Below are positions 45,676 through 55,616 of a stretch of DNA of 64,000 nucleotides, piece by piece. The position numbers and the translations under genes were made by a program. The first letter of the stretch is position 1. Each line of letters opens with the position of its first letter. Source of the DNA: Streptomyces sp. NBC_01591 (lineage in GTDB: Bacteria; Actinomycetota; Actinomycetes; Streptomycetales; Streptomycetaceae). The DNA lies in the NCBI RefSeq assembly GCF_035918155.1, contig NZ_CP109327.1:3100001-3164000 (forward strand), read 5' to 3'. The notes under the pieces were generated by a model. The model was not told where the DNA came from. It did not search any database and saw nothing but the letters and a program-made list of their open reading frames with translations.

Positions 45676-48600
45676 GTGACGGGGTTCGTCTTTCTCCGGG
45701 TGCGGGCCCACCGGCTCCTGCTCTCCGCGGCCGTCCTCGCCGTTCTGCTGACCACCTCGGTGCTGGCCGCGCTCACCGCCTTCTCCGGCTCCGTCGGCGA
45801 CGCGGCGCTCCGCCACGCCCTCACCCACCGCTCGGCGGCCGCCGCCTCCCTCGTGATGTCCGCGCAGGTGGCGCCCGCACAGCGGGACGCGGCCGACGCG
45901 ATCGCCCGGAAAGCGGCCCGCGAGGCCTTCGACGGCCTTCCGGTGACCGTCCGGCCGCTGGAGACGTCGGGGGCGTACGCGCTGCCGCGCGATCTGCGGG
46001 CCCCGGCCGTCCGGGGCGGCGAGCCCGATCTCACCCACTTCGCCTCGCTCGACCGCAGCCGTGTCCGTATCGCCGCGGGCCGCATGCCGGCGTCGGGCGG
46101 CGGGAAGTCCGGCGAGCCCGTCCAGGTCGCCCTGCCCCGCACCGCCGCCGAAGCGCTGGAGCTGAAGCCCGGTTCGCGGTTCACCGTCACCGACCGGCTG
46201 ACCGAGAAGCCGCTGCACGTCCTGGTCACGGGCGTGTACGAGGTGTCCGACCCGGCCGATCCGTACTGGCAGCTGGACGAGCTCGGCGGGCGCGGCATCC
46301 GCAAGCTCGCCTTCACGACTTACGGTCCGCTGCTCATCGACCCGGCCGTGGCCGGTTCCGGACGGGTCAGTCCCGGGACGATGTCCTGGCTGGCGGCCGC
46401 GGATTTCCGCACGGTCGCCACGGGCCGCATCGACTCGCTGCGCACTGCCGCCACGGCCGCTCCGAAGACGGTGACGGCTGCCCCCGAGTTCAAGAGCGGC
46501 GCCACCGCGCGGACCTCGCTCCCCCGGGTGCTGGAGCAGATCGACCGGGCACTGCTGGTCTCCCGCTCGACGCTGATGATCGTGGCCGTCCAGCTGGTGC
46601 TGCTCGCGGGTTACGCGCTGCTGCTGGTGGCCCGGCTGCTGAGCAGCGAGCGCGACGGAGAGACCCGCCTGTTGCGGGCCCGGGGCGGATCGCGCGGCCG
46701 CGTCACGGCGCTCGCCGCGATCGAGGCGCTGCTGCTGGCGTTGCCCGCCGCGCTCGTCGCCCCGTTGCTCGCCGGGCCGCTGACCCGGCTGCTCGCGGGC
46801 CACGGCGCGCTGTCCCGGATCGGGCTGCGGGTCGACGGCGGCGCCACCGCCACCGTGTGGCTGGTCGCCGTCGTCACCGCGCTCGTCTGCGCGCTGGCCG
46901 TCGTGGCGCCCGCGCTGGCGGCGGGTGCCGGGGACCGTCGGCCCGGCCGGGGCGCGTCCCTGCCCGCGCCGCTGCGGGCGGGTGCCGACATCGGGCTGCT
47001 GGTGATCGCGGCGGTGGCGTACTGGCAACTCGACCGCCGGGCCACGGGTGTTGGCGGCGGTGTGCTGAGCGGGGACCGGCAGGGGCGGCTCGGCGTCGAT
47101 CCGCTGCTGGTCGCGGCCCCCGCGCTGTTGCTGCTCGCGGGCACCGTACTGACGCTGCGGCTGCTGCCGCCCGCGGCCCGGCTCGCGGAACGCGGCGCGG
47201 CGGGCGGCCGGGGGCTGATCGCGGCCCTGTCCGGCTGGCAGTTCAGCCGGCGCCCGCTGCGCAATGCCGGGCCCGTGCTGCTGCTGGTCCTCGCGGTGGC
47301 GATGGGCATGCTGGCCATCGGGCAGCGCGCGTCCTGGGACCGTTCGCAGGGCGACCAGGCGGACTTCAGGGCCGGTGCTTCGGTGCGCGTGACGACCGGT
47401 GCCGACGACGATCCGGTGAAGTCGGGCGGGTACGCGGGGCTGCCGGGCGTTCGGGAGGCCGCGCCCGCGTTCCGCACGACCACGGAGCTCTCGGGCAACC
47501 GCACCGCCACGGTCCTCGCCCTGGACACCGCGCACGCCTCCGAGCGGATGCTGATCCGCGGCGATCTCGCCGACCGGCCGCGGGAGCGGCTGTTCGACCC
47601 GATCGCCGCGCCGAGGACCGCGCGGGCCGGGCTGGTGCTGCCGGAGAACAGCGAGCGGCTCAGGTTCGACGTACGGATCACGGCGGACGGGGCGCACGGA
47701 CGGCCGGGTGACGAGCCGGTGCTCGCCGTGCTGCTGGAGGACCGTTACGGCCTGCCCTACCGGGTGCCGGCCGGATCCGTACCCGTCGACGGCAAGGCGC
47801 ATCCGGTCGCCTTCGCGGTGGGGGCCGCGGGTGACCTGGCCGTGACCGGCTTCGAGCTGAACGGCAACCGGCCGTCCGGTCCGAGCAAGTCGCACCGGCT
47901 GGACGTCAGCGCCCTGCGGACGGTGACCGCCGACGGCACCGAGCAGGCGGTCCCGGTCCCCGAAGGGTTCGGCTGGGACGCGGAACTGACCGGCACCGGA
48001 TCCGGTGGCGAGGCGCAACCCGGCGATCCGGTGGACGCGTCCGCCTCCGCGAAGAGCCCGCTGGCCTTCGGATACGACACCGGCGCCGCCCCGAACACGT
48101 GGGAGTACACGCCCGCCTTCTCCGTACGGGTCACCGCGCCCCGCCCGAAGGCGCCGATGCCGAAGGCCATCGTCACCGACGCGTATCTGAAGGCCGCCGG
48201 GGCGAAGAAGGGTCAGAACGTCGACGTCACACTGGCCGGCGAGACGGTCCGGGTGGAGATCGTGGACGTGGTGCGGCGACTGCCGACCACCGGCGCCGGC
48301 TCGGACGACTCCGCTCCCGGGAGCGGCCGGGACCGCGACGGCGGAGCCGTGCTGCTCGACTTCAGGGCCGTCGGCCAGATCTTCGCGCAGCGCCCGGGCG
48401 CCGTGCTCACAGCCAACGAGTGGTGGCTGAGCACCGCCCCCGGACAGGCCGCGAAGGTCGCCGCCACGCTGCGGGCGCAGCCCGACACCGAACCGGCACA
48501 GGTCCTGGTCCGGGACGAGATCGCGCGGGAACTGGTCGGCGATCCGCTGGGCGCCGGGCCGCAGTCCGCACTGCCCGCGGTGGCGGTGGTCGCCGCGGCC

Positions 48601-48978
48601 CTGGCCGCGGTCGGCTTCGCGGTGAGCGCCGTCGGCGCGCAGCGGGAAAGGGCCGCCGAGTTCGCCGTACTGCGGGCGCTGGGCACCCCGCGCCGACGGC
48701 TGACCAGGATGATCGCCGCTGAACAGGGCGTGCTGATCGCGATCGCGCTGCTGGTCGGGACCGTGCTCGGGGCCGTGCTGAACCGCGCCGTCGTACCGCT
48801 CGTCGTACTGACCGGGCAGGCCACCGCGCCGGTGCCCGGGGTGCTGGTGCAATTGCCGGCCGGGCAGATCGCGGCGTTGCTGGCAGGCGTCGCCGCGCTG
48901 CCGCTGGTGATCGTCGTGTCCCTCGCTCTGCGCGGGGCCGACCCCGCGGCCTCGCTGCGCGTCCAGGGGGACAACTGA
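45676..48978 (+). CDS. Large FtsX/MacB-type ABC transporter permease
   Basis: 1100 residues. One membrane helix at the N-terminus (AHRLLLSAAVLAVLLTTSVLA), a large extracytoplasmic region of about 270 residues, then a central block of helices (about 290-530), a second large external region (530-960) and a terminal FtsX-like block with AEFAVLRALGTPRRRLTRMI. GTG at 45676 with AGGGGGG upstream. Substrate unknown; the architecture is that of mechanotransmission exporters or lipoprotein extractors, not of nutrient importers. Second permease and ATPase follow. Confidence 0.85.
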   Translation: MTGFVFLRVRAHRLLLSAAVLAVLLTTSVLAALTAFSGSVGDAALRHALTHRSAAAASLVMSAQVAPAQRDAADAIARKAAREAFDGLPVTVRPLETSGAYALPRDLRAPAVRGGEPDLTHFASLDRSRVRIAAGRMPASGGGKSGEPVQVALPRTAAEALELKPGSRFTVTDRLTEKPLHVLVTGVYEVSDPADPYWQLDELGGRGIRKLAFTTYGPLLIDPAVAGSGRVSPGTMSWLAAADFRTVATGRIDSLRTAATAAPKTVTAAPEFKSGATARTSLPRVLEQIDRALLVSRSTLMIVAVQLVLLAGYALLLVARLLSSERDGETRLLRARGGSRGRVTALAAIEALLLALPAALVAPLLAGPLTRLLAGHGALSRIGLRVDGGATATVWLVAVVTALVCALAVVAPALAAGAGDRRPGRGASLPAPLRAGADIGLLVIAAVAYWQLDRRATGVGGGVLSGDRQGRLGVDPLLVAAPALLLLAGTVLTLRLLPPAARLAERGAAGGRGLIAALSGWQFSRRPLRNAGPVLLLVLAVAMGMLAIGQRASWDRSQGDQADFRAGASVRVTTGADDDPVKSGGYAGLPGVREAAPAFRTTTELSGNRTATVLALDTAHASERMLIRGDLADRPRERLFDPIAAPRTARAGLVLPENSERLRFDVRITADGAHGRPGDEPVLAVLLEDRYGLPYRVPAGSVPVDGKAHPVAFAVGAAGDLAVTGFELNGNRPSGPSKSHRLDVSALRTVTADGTEQAVPVPEGFGWDAELTGTGSGGEAQPGDPVDASASAKSPLAFGYDTGAAPNTWEYTPAFSVRVTAPRPKAPMPKAIVTDAYLKAAGAKKGQNVDVTLAGETVRVEIVDVVRRLPTTGAGSDDSAPGSGRDRDGGAVLLDFRAVGQIFAQRPGAVLTANEWWLSTAPGQAAKVAATLRAQPDTEPAQVLVRDEIARELVGDPLGAGPQSALPAVAVVAAALAAVGFAVSAVGAQRERAAEFAVLRALGTPRRRLTRMIAAEQGVLIAIALLVGTVLGAVLNRAVVPLVVLTGQATAPVPGVLVQLPAGQIAALLAGVAALPLVIVVSLALRGADPAASLRVQGDN

Positions 48979-48979
48979 C

Positions 48980-51796
48980 ATGACTCCGCGTTCCGTTCGA
49001 GGCAGCGGCACCTCCGCCGCCAGTGCGCCCTGGGTCCGTACCCGGCTGCGCACCGCTCCCGGCACGGCCTGGGCGCTGGGGCTGCTGGTGCTGCTGACGT
49101 CATTCCTCGCCGCCGCCTTCCCGCGCGCCGTCGAGCACTACGAGAACGAGGGTCTGCGCCATGACATCGCCGCCGCGGACCCCCGGCACAGCGTTCTGGA
49201 GCTGAACAGTCCGCAGCCCGAACTGCAGATACCCCGGGCAGAGCGCGAGGCGGCCGTGCGCGATGCGGCGCTGGCGGCCGTCCGGCGCAAGGTGCGGTCC
49301 GCGCTGCCCGCCGAGGTGCGGCCCGGCACCGCCGAGTCCGCGTACGGCTTCCGCACCGGTAAGCCGATCGCCGCCCCGGACAGCTGGCTGTCGCGGCCGG
49401 ACCTCGTCGACCCCCAGCTGACCTACTCCACCCTGTCCGCCATCCCGGACCACGCCACCCTGCGCGCCGGGAAATGGCCCGTCGTCCATGGCGAGGTCAC
49501 CGAGAACACGCCCGAGGTGGAGGGCGTGGTCACCGAGGAGACGGCGAAGGCCCTCCGGGCCAAGGTCGGTGCGGCCATCACCGTACCCACCCAGAGCGGA
49601 AAGCGGCTGACCGTCCGGATCACCGGCATCGTCGCACCGGAGCACCCGCAGGGGGCCTACTGGTCGGCCGAGCCACTGTTCCGGACCCCGGCCCTGCTTC
49701 CCGAACCGGGGCTGTACCCCCCGCGTTTCCACTGGATCGCGGCCGTCCTGCTGCCTCCGGACGCCGCGCCCGCGCTGCTCGCCACCGCCGGGGAGCCGGA
49801 GATGTTCTGGCGGTTCACGCCGGACGCCTCCCGCCTCACCGTCCCCGACGTGGCGGGGCTGCGCTCGTCGCTCGCCTCCCTGGAGGGCGGTCCCGGGCTG
49901 GTGAGGATGCGCGCGGTGGCCGGCGGCAACGCCACGTTCACGACCGATCTGGACAAGATCCTCACCGGGTACGAGACCCTGCGTACGGCGATCGGCCCGG
50001 TCGTCACGGTCGCCGCCGTGGGCATCGGGGCCGTCGCCGCCGTCGTCCTGCTGATGACCGTCGGGCTGATCGGCGGGCGGCGTCGCACCGAACTGGCACT
50101 GCTGCGTGCGCGCGGCGGATCGCTGCGCGGCATCGGCGGCCGGCTGTTCGCCGAGACGGTGGTGATCGCGGTGCCCGCGGCGGCGCTGGGGCTGCTGATC
50201 GCCGTGCCGGCCTTCGACCGGGCCCGGCTGTGGCCCTCCGTCGTCGGGCCGGCCGCCGTCGCCGCGCTGGTCTGCCTCGCCCTGCCGCTGGGTTCGGTGC
50301 TCCCGCACCGCAGGCCGCAGTTGCCCGGGGCCCGCGAGGACCTGATGGATGCCCGCCCGTCACGGCGGCGCACGGTCGCCGAACTCACCCTGCTGGTGCT
50401 GGCCGTCGGCGCGGTCGCCGGCCTGCGCCGACGCGGTACGGGCGGCGACGGCGGCAGTGACCTGCTGGTCAGCGCCGCTCCCGTACTCGTCGGGCTGATC
50501 GCCGCCCTGGTGCTGGTCCGGCTCCTTCCGCTGCCGCTGCGTCTCGCCTCGCGCGCCGTGGCCCGGCGGCGCGGTGCGGTCGGCTTCCTGTCGCTGGCCC
50601 GCGCCGGGCGGAGCTCTGCGGGCGGCGCCCTGCCACTGCTCGCGCTGCTGCTCGCGCTGACCACGGCGGCGTTCGGCGGCTCGGTGCTCGCGGGTGTCGC
50701 GGACGCGCGGGACAGGGCGGCGGTGCACACGGTCGGCGCGGACGCCCGGATCAGCGGCCTGCTCGACTCCGTACCGCTGCCGAAGCGCCTGATCCGGGAG
50801 GTGCGGGAGGCGGACGGTGTGCGGGAGGTGGCGGAGGTACAGGTCGTGTCCGGCGTGCCGCTGCCTGCCGACCCGGCCGGGAACAACCGCATGAAGAGCA
50901 CCGCCGTGCTGGGTGTCGACCCGGCGACGTACGCCCGGCTGGCCCGCGCGACGGGCCTCGGTCCGTTCCCCGCCGACCGGTTGAGGCCCGCCGGGGACCC
51001 GGCGGCGAAGGGGACCGCCCCGCCGAAGGACGCGGTGCTGCCCGTGATCGCGTCGCCGTCCGTCGCCGCGGAACTGGGCGACCGGCCGCGCGAGCTGTCC
51101 ACGGCGGCCGGGGACCTCACGGTGCGGGTGGCAGGCATCGCCCCGCGCACCGCCGCCGTCCCCGACAGCGACTTCCTGATCGTCGACGCCGCGTCGCTGA
51201 CCCGTCGGCAGACCACCACCCTGCTGATCACCGGCGGCTCCCCGGACGCGAAGGCCCTGCGGGCGGCGGCACAACACGCGGGCGAGGGCTTCGCCGTACG
51301 GCTGCGCTCCGAGGAACGCGAGGCGTTCCTCGACACCCCCATGCAGCAAGGTGCCTGGGGGATCTACGCGGCGGCGGTCGTGGCCGGTGCGGGCTACGCC
51401 CTGCTCGCCGTCCTGCTGTCGCTGCTGCGCACCGCGCCGGAGCGCACGGCCCTGCTGGCCCGGCTGCGGACCATGGGCCTCCCCTCCCGGCAGGGCAGAC
51501 GGCTGCTCGGTCTGGAATCGCTGCCGCAGACACTGCTGGCGGCCTTCGGCGGGGTGCTCGTCGGCTGGACGACGATCGTGCTGCTGGCGCCGGGCGTCGA
51601 TCTGGTGGGCCTCGCGCTCTCCGCCGGGCCCGGCTCCACCGCACTCGACACCGCTCCGCTGCGGGCCGACCCGTGGTCGCTGACGCTCCCGGCGCTCGGC
51701 GTGGTCGTCCTCACCGCCGCCCTGGCCGCCGTCCAGGCCCGGTGGGCCGGCCGCCGCGGACCGATCACCGAACTCAGGTCAGGAGACACCCGATGA
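48980..51796 (+). CDS. Second FtsX/MacB-type ABC transporter permease
   Basis: 938 residues with the same plan: N-terminal helix ALGLLVLLTSFLAAAF, external region, central helices with RRTELALLRARGGSLRGIGG (FtsX-type loop), a second external region, and terminal helices. ATG 1 bp after the stop of the first permease, and its own stop overlaps the ATPase start as ATGA. Together the two permeases form a heterodimer with the ATPase below. Confidence 0.85.
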   Translation: MTPRSVRGSGTSAASAPWVRTRLRTAPGTAWALGLLVLLTSFLAAAFPRAVEHYENEGLRHDIAAADPRHSVLELNSPQPELQIPRAEREAAVRDAALAAVRRKVRSALPAEVRPGTAESAYGFRTGKPIAAPDSWLSRPDLVDPQLTYSTLSAIPDHATLRAGKWPVVHGEVTENTPEVEGVVTEETAKALRAKVGAAITVPTQSGKRLTVRITGIVAPEHPQGAYWSAEPLFRTPALLPEPGLYPPRFHWIAAVLLPPDAAPALLATAGEPEMFWRFTPDASRLTVPDVAGLRSSLASLEGGPGLVRMRAVAGGNATFTTDLDKILTGYETLRTAIGPVVTVAAVGIGAVAAVVLLMTVGLIGGRRRTELALLRARGGSLRGIGGRLFAETVVIAVPAAALGLLIAVPAFDRARLWPSVVGPAAVAALVCLALPLGSVLPHRRPQLPGAREDLMDARPSRRRTVAELTLLVLAVGAVAGLRRRGTGGDGGSDLLVSAAPVLVGLIAALVLVRLLPLPLRLASRAVARRRGAVGFLSLARAGRSSAGGALPLLALLLALTTAAFGGSVLAGVADARDRAAVHTVGADARISGLLDSVPLPKRLIREVREADGVREVAEVQVVSGVPLPADPAGNNRMKSTAVLGVDPATYARLARATGLGPFPADRLRPAGDPAAKGTAPPKDAVLPVIASPSVAAELGDRPRELSTAAGDLTVRVAGIAPRTAAVPDSDFLIVDAASLTRRQTTTLLITGGSPDAKALRAAAQHAGEGFAVRLRSEEREAFLDTPMQQGAWGIYAAAVVAGAGYALLAVLLSLLRTAPERTALLARLRTMGLPSRQGRRLLGLESLPQTLLAAFGGVLVGWTTIVLLAPGVDLVGLALSAGPGSTALDTAPLRADPWSLTLPALGVVVLTAALAAVQARWAGRRGPITELRSGDTR

Positions 51797-52761
51797 CGTC
51801 GCCGTCGGCCGACACCACACTCGCCGAGCTCGAACAGCGCGCCAACGCGCGCCGCGACCGGCCCTCGTACGGGCACGACGCGCTGATCGCCTGCGACCGG
51901 CTGGTCCGCATCTTCTCGGCGGACGGGGTGGAGGTGCAGGCCCTCCAGGGCCTGGACCTCCTGGTCACCGAGGGCGAGTTGATGGCCCTGGTCGGCGCGT
52001 CGGGCAGCGGCAAGTCGACTCTGATGAACATCCTGGCGGGCCTCGACGTGCCGACGGCCGGCTCGGCGAAGGTCGCGGGCTGCGATCTGCTGTCGATGGG
52101 GCCGAAGGAACGGCTCCGCTACCGGCGGGACATCGTCGGGTTCGTCTGGCAGCAGACCGCCCGCAATCTGCTCCCGTACCTCACCGCCATCCAGAACGTC
52201 ACCCTGCCGATGCAGCTGCGCGGCCGGGGCCGGGTCCGGGGTGCCGAACGGGCCGCCCGCGCCGAATCACTGCTCCGGATCCTGGAGGTCGCGGACTGCC
52301 GCGACCGGCGCCCGCAGCAGCTCTCCGGCGGCCAGCAGCAGCGGGTGGCGATCGCGGTCGCGCTCGCCAACAACCCGTCGGTGCTGCTCGCCGACGAACC
52401 GACCGGCGAGCTCGACTCGGCCACCGGCGAGCAGGTCTTCGCGGCGTTCCGCCGGGCCAACGAGGAGCTCGGCACCACGATCGTGATCGTCACGCACGAC
52501 CAGGCGGTGGCCGACGAGGTCCGCCGCACGGTCGCCATCCGGGACGGCCGTACGTCCTCCGAGGTGCTGCGCCGCACCGAGGTCGACGCCACGACGGGTC
52601 TGGAGTCCCAGGTGGCCCGGGAGTACGCGATGCTCGACCGGGCGGGCCGGCTGCAACTGCCGGCCGACTACACGGAGGCGCTCGGGATGGAGCACCGGGT
52701 GATGCTGGAGCTGGAGCACGACCACATCGGGGTCTGGCCGGACGACCAGCCGCGCCCGTGA
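51793..52761 (+). CDS. ABC transporter ATPase (MacB/LolD type)
   Basis: 322 residues. Walker A GASGSGKST, signature LSGGQQQR, Walker B VLLADEPTGELD, switch histidine in VIVTHD. An N-terminal extension of about 30 residues and a C-terminal tail of about 60 flank the domain. ATG overlaps the permease stop. Powers the two-permease exporter. Confidence 0.92.
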   Translation: MTSPSADTTLAELEQRANARRDRPSYGHDALIACDRLVRIFSADGVEVQALQGLDLLVTEGELMALVGASGSGKSTLMNILAGLDVPTAGSAKVAGCDLLSMGPKERLRYRRDIVGFVWQQTARNLLPYLTAIQNVTLPMQLRGRGRVRGAERAARAESLLRILEVADCRDRRPQQLSGGQQQRVAIAVALANNPSVLLADEPTGELDSATGEQVFAAFRRANEELGTTIVIVTHDQAVADEVRRTVAIRDGRTSSEVLRRTEVDATTGLESQVAREYAMLDRAGRLQLPADYTEALGMEHRVMLELEHDHIGVWPDDQPRP

Positions 52762-52874
52762 CGGGTGTTGGTGGTGCTGGCCCCAGGTCGCTTCGGCCGG
52801 GTGGCCCGATGTTCCCGCGCCGCCTACGCCCCTAGCGTCGTGCGGGAGTCATCCACCTGATCCCGAGGAGCACC

Positions 52875-54416
52875 ATGCGCGTCGCCACGCTGGCCGCCGC
52901 CGGCCTGGGCCTGACCTGTTTATTCACGGGCAACGTACCCGCGTCGGCCACCCCCGCCACCCCCTCCCACCAGCGGCTCGTCTGGGGCCCCTGCTCGCCG
53001 CAGCAGCAGGAGCTGAACGAGGCGGGTGCGCAGTGCACGAAGGTGACCGTCCCGCTCGACTACTCCGAACCCGGCGGCCGGACGATCCGGATCGCCGTCT
53101 CCCGTATCAAGGCCACCGCGAAGCACGGGGAGCGGCGGGGCATCCTGCTGTCGAATCCGGGCGGTCCGGGCGGCACCGGACTCGCCAACACCCTGTATCT
53201 GCGCCCCGCGTTGAAGGACGCCGCCGACCGCTACGACCTGATCGGCTTCGATCCCCGCTTCCTCGGCGAGTCCACCCCCGTCGCCTGCGACCCCGCCGCC
53301 CCGGCGCCCGTGCACGGCCCGGCCACGACCCGCCGCGAGGACTTCGAGCGGTCGGTACGGTCCGCCCGCGACACCGCACGCCGCTGCCAGGAGCATGGGG
53401 ACAACGCACGGCTCCTCCCCCACGCCACGTCCCGGAACGTCGCCCGCGACATGGACGCGATCCGCGCGGCACTGGGTGAGCGCAGGCTGTCGTACTACGG
53501 CGTCTCGTACGGCGCCGATCTGGGGGCCGTCTACACCCAGATGTTCCCGCGCCGCGCCGACCGCATCGTCATCGACTCCTCGACCGACCCGTCGGCCACC
53601 CAGTACGAACTCTTCCAGCGGGCGGGCAGGCCGCTCGAAGAGGCGCTGGACGCCTGGGCCGGATGGACCGCCCGGCACGACGGCACCTACCGGCTCGGCA
53701 GCACGCCCGCCCGCGTGCGGTCGAGCGTCCAACGGCTGCTCGACGGGGCCGAGCGGCGCCCGGTCACCGTCTCCGGCGTCCGGCTCGACGCGCCGCTGCT
53801 GCGGCTGGTGCTGAGGCAGCTCATCCAGCACGAGGAGTACGACCCGGCGCTCGCCGGTACGGTGCGGGACCTGGCCGACGCCGCAGCGGGCAGGCCGGTC
53901 GAGCCCGGCCCGGAGCTCGCCGCCATGCTGGAGCTGCTCGCCTCGCCCGAGCTGGCGGACAGCATGCTGGGCGGGGCCCTCTTCATGTGCGGCGACAGCG
54001 GCTGGCCGGCCGGTGGCTGGCCGGGGGACCCGGAGACGTACTGGAGGAACATGGAGGCCAGTCGCGCCACCCAGCCCGTCTTCGGCCCGCTCGTCAACGG
54101 CATGACGGCTCCGTGCGCGTTCTGGAGAAGCACCTCCCGCGAACCCGCCACGGTGATCGGCAACGACGTACCCGTCCTGATGCTCCAGGCCCGGCGCGAC
54201 AACAACGTCCCGTACGAAGGGGCACTGGCACTGCACCACCGCCTGACCGGCTCACGGCTGGTGACGGCGGACATCCGCTCGCACGGGGTGTACGGGCGGG
54301 GACTCGACGGCCTCGCCCCCGTCCCCTGCGCCGACGGAGCCGTCAACGACTACCTGCGTGACGGCACGCTCCCCGCCGCCGACCTGACCTGCCCGCGCAC
54401 CGAGGAGGACCGGTGA
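52875..54416 (+). CDS. Secreted alpha/beta hydrolase (tripeptidyl aminopeptidase-like)
   Basis: 513 residues. Signal peptide 1-26 (LGLTCLFTGNVPASA). Typical of the S33 exported peptidases of Streptomyces: oxyanion region LLSNPGGPGGTG, nucleophile elbow GVSYGAD, and C-terminal Asp and His in MLQARRDNNVPY and IRSHGVYG. Extracellular removal of short peptides or ester hydrolysis is expected. ATG at 52875 has CCGAGGAG upstream. The next gene starts inside its stop codon (GTGA). Confidence 0.9.
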   Translation: MRVATLAAAGLGLTCLFTGNVPASATPATPSHQRLVWGPCSPQQQELNEAGAQCTKVTVPLDYSEPGGRTIRIAVSRIKATAKHGERRGILLSNPGGPGGTGLANTLYLRPALKDAADRYDLIGFDPRFLGESTPVACDPAAPAPVHGPATTRREDFERSVRSARDTARRCQEHGDNARLLPHATSRNVARDMDAIRAALGERRLSYYGVSYGADLGAVYTQMFPRRADRIVIDSSTDPSATQYELFQRAGRPLEEALDAWAGWTARHDGTYRLGSTPARVRSSVQRLLDGAERRPVTVSGVRLDAPLLRLVLRQLIQHEEYDPALAGTVRDLADAAAGRPVEPGPELAAMLELLASPELADSMLGGALFMCGDSGWPAGGWPGDPETYWRNMEASRATQPVFGPLVNGMTAPCAFWRSTSREPATVIGNDVPVLMLQARRDNNVPYEGALALHHRLTGSRLVTADIRSHGVYGRGLDGLAPVPCADGAVNDYLRDGTLPAADLTCPRTEEDR

Positions 54417-55606
54417 TCAGCAGACGTACGGGCCTGGCAGCCACGGCGGCAGCCCTGCTCACCGGAGCGTCCGGCCCCGCGTCGACGGCCGCGCCCCGCC
54501 ACCGTCCCGGGCTCGGCAGCCGCCTCCAGGACGATGTGGACGCGATCCTGGCCACCGGAGCCACCGGCGTACTGGCCGAGGTCCAGAGCGCCCGCGGCCG
54601 GACCACGGCCCGCGCCGGCTCCGCCGGCCCGGGGGCCCGGCATCACCCGGTCCCCCGGGACGCCTACTACCGGATCGGCAGCGACACCAAGACGTTCACG
54701 GCCACGCTCGCCCTCCAACTGGTGGGCGAGGGGCGGCTCGCGCTCACGGACACCGTCGAGCGGTGGCTGCCCGGCGCGGTGCGGGGCAACGGCAACGACG
54801 GCCGCAGGATCGCGGTCGCCGACCTGCTGCGCCAGACCAGCGGCCTGAACGACTACCTCGCCGTCTCGCCCGACGCGGCCGATGCGTTCACCCCGGCCGG
54901 GTACCACCGTTCGCGGTTTCGCACCACGGCCCCCGAGGACCAGCTGAAGGCGGCCCTGAGCCGGCCGCCCCTGTGGGTGCCGGACGCCGGACAGCCCGCC
55001 CTGGAACGGCGCTGGGGCTACTCCAACACCAACTACGTGGTGGCGGGCCTGATCATCGAGCGGGTGACCGGCAACTCCTGGGCGCAGGAGATCCACGACC
55101 GGATCATCGAACCCCTGGGCCTGCGTCACACCTTCACCCCCGGAACCTCCCCGTACGTGCCCCGGCCCACGGCCACCGCGCACACCTGGTTCCCCGGCTG
55201 CGCCCGGCCGACCGACACGACGCTGGCCTCCGGCGGCGGGGCGGACGGCTCCGTCATCAGCACCACCCAGGACCACGGGGTCTTCCTGCGCGCCCTGATG
55301 AGCGGCCGGCTGCTGCGCCCGGCCCAGCTGGCCGCGATGAAGGAGACGGTCGTGGCCGAGGACTGGATCGCGGCGCCGGGAGTCCGTTACGGGCTGGGCA
55401 TCGCCTGGCGCCCGGTGGCCGGGAGCGACGGCGGGATCTGGTTCCACGGCGGAACCCATCTGGGGATCGTCTCCGAGAGCGGGGTGACGCCGGACGGCTC
55501 GCGGGCCGCGACCAGCGCCACGTTCACCCTGCGGATGGGCGACCCGGCCCAGGACGCCCAGGACGCGGCCGCTCGGCGCCTGGTGGACAGGGCCCTGACC
55601 GGCTAG
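54413..55606 (+). CDS. Secreted serine hydrolase, beta-lactamase/DD-carboxypeptidase (class C) family
   Basis: 397 residues. Signal peptide with twin-arginine-like MISRRTGLAATAAALLTG. Active-site motifs of the family: SDTK (SxxK) in RIGSDTKTF, YSN in YSNTNYV, HGG in HGGTHLG. Related to the Streptomyces R61 DD-peptidase. Substrate could be peptidoglycan or a peptide. Translationally coupled to the preceding hydrolase, so both are secreted together. Confidence 0.9.
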   Translation: MISRRTGLAATAAALLTGASGPASTAAPRHRPGLGSRLQDDVDAILATGATGVLAEVQSARGRTTARAGSAGPGARHHPVPRDAYYRIGSDTKTFTATLALQLVGEGRLALTDTVERWLPGAVRGNGNDGRRIAVADLLRQTSGLNDYLAVSPDAADAFTPAGYHRSRFRTTAPEDQLKAALSRPPLWVPDAGQPALERRWGYSNTNYVVAGLIIERVTGNSWAQEIHDRIIEPLGLRHTFTPGTSPYVPRPTATAHTWFPGCARPTDTTLASGGGADGSVISTTQDHGVFLRALMSGRLLRPAQLAAMKETVVAEDWIAAPGVRYGLGIAWRPVAGSDGGIWFHGGTHLGIVSESGVTPDGSRAATSATFTLRMGDPAQDAQDAAARRLVDRALTG

Positions 55607-55616
55607 GGCCAGTCGC

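Noticed and set aside
45565..49065. Open frame antisense to the first FtsX-type permease
   Set aside because: No domain content; the forward genes have intact topology.
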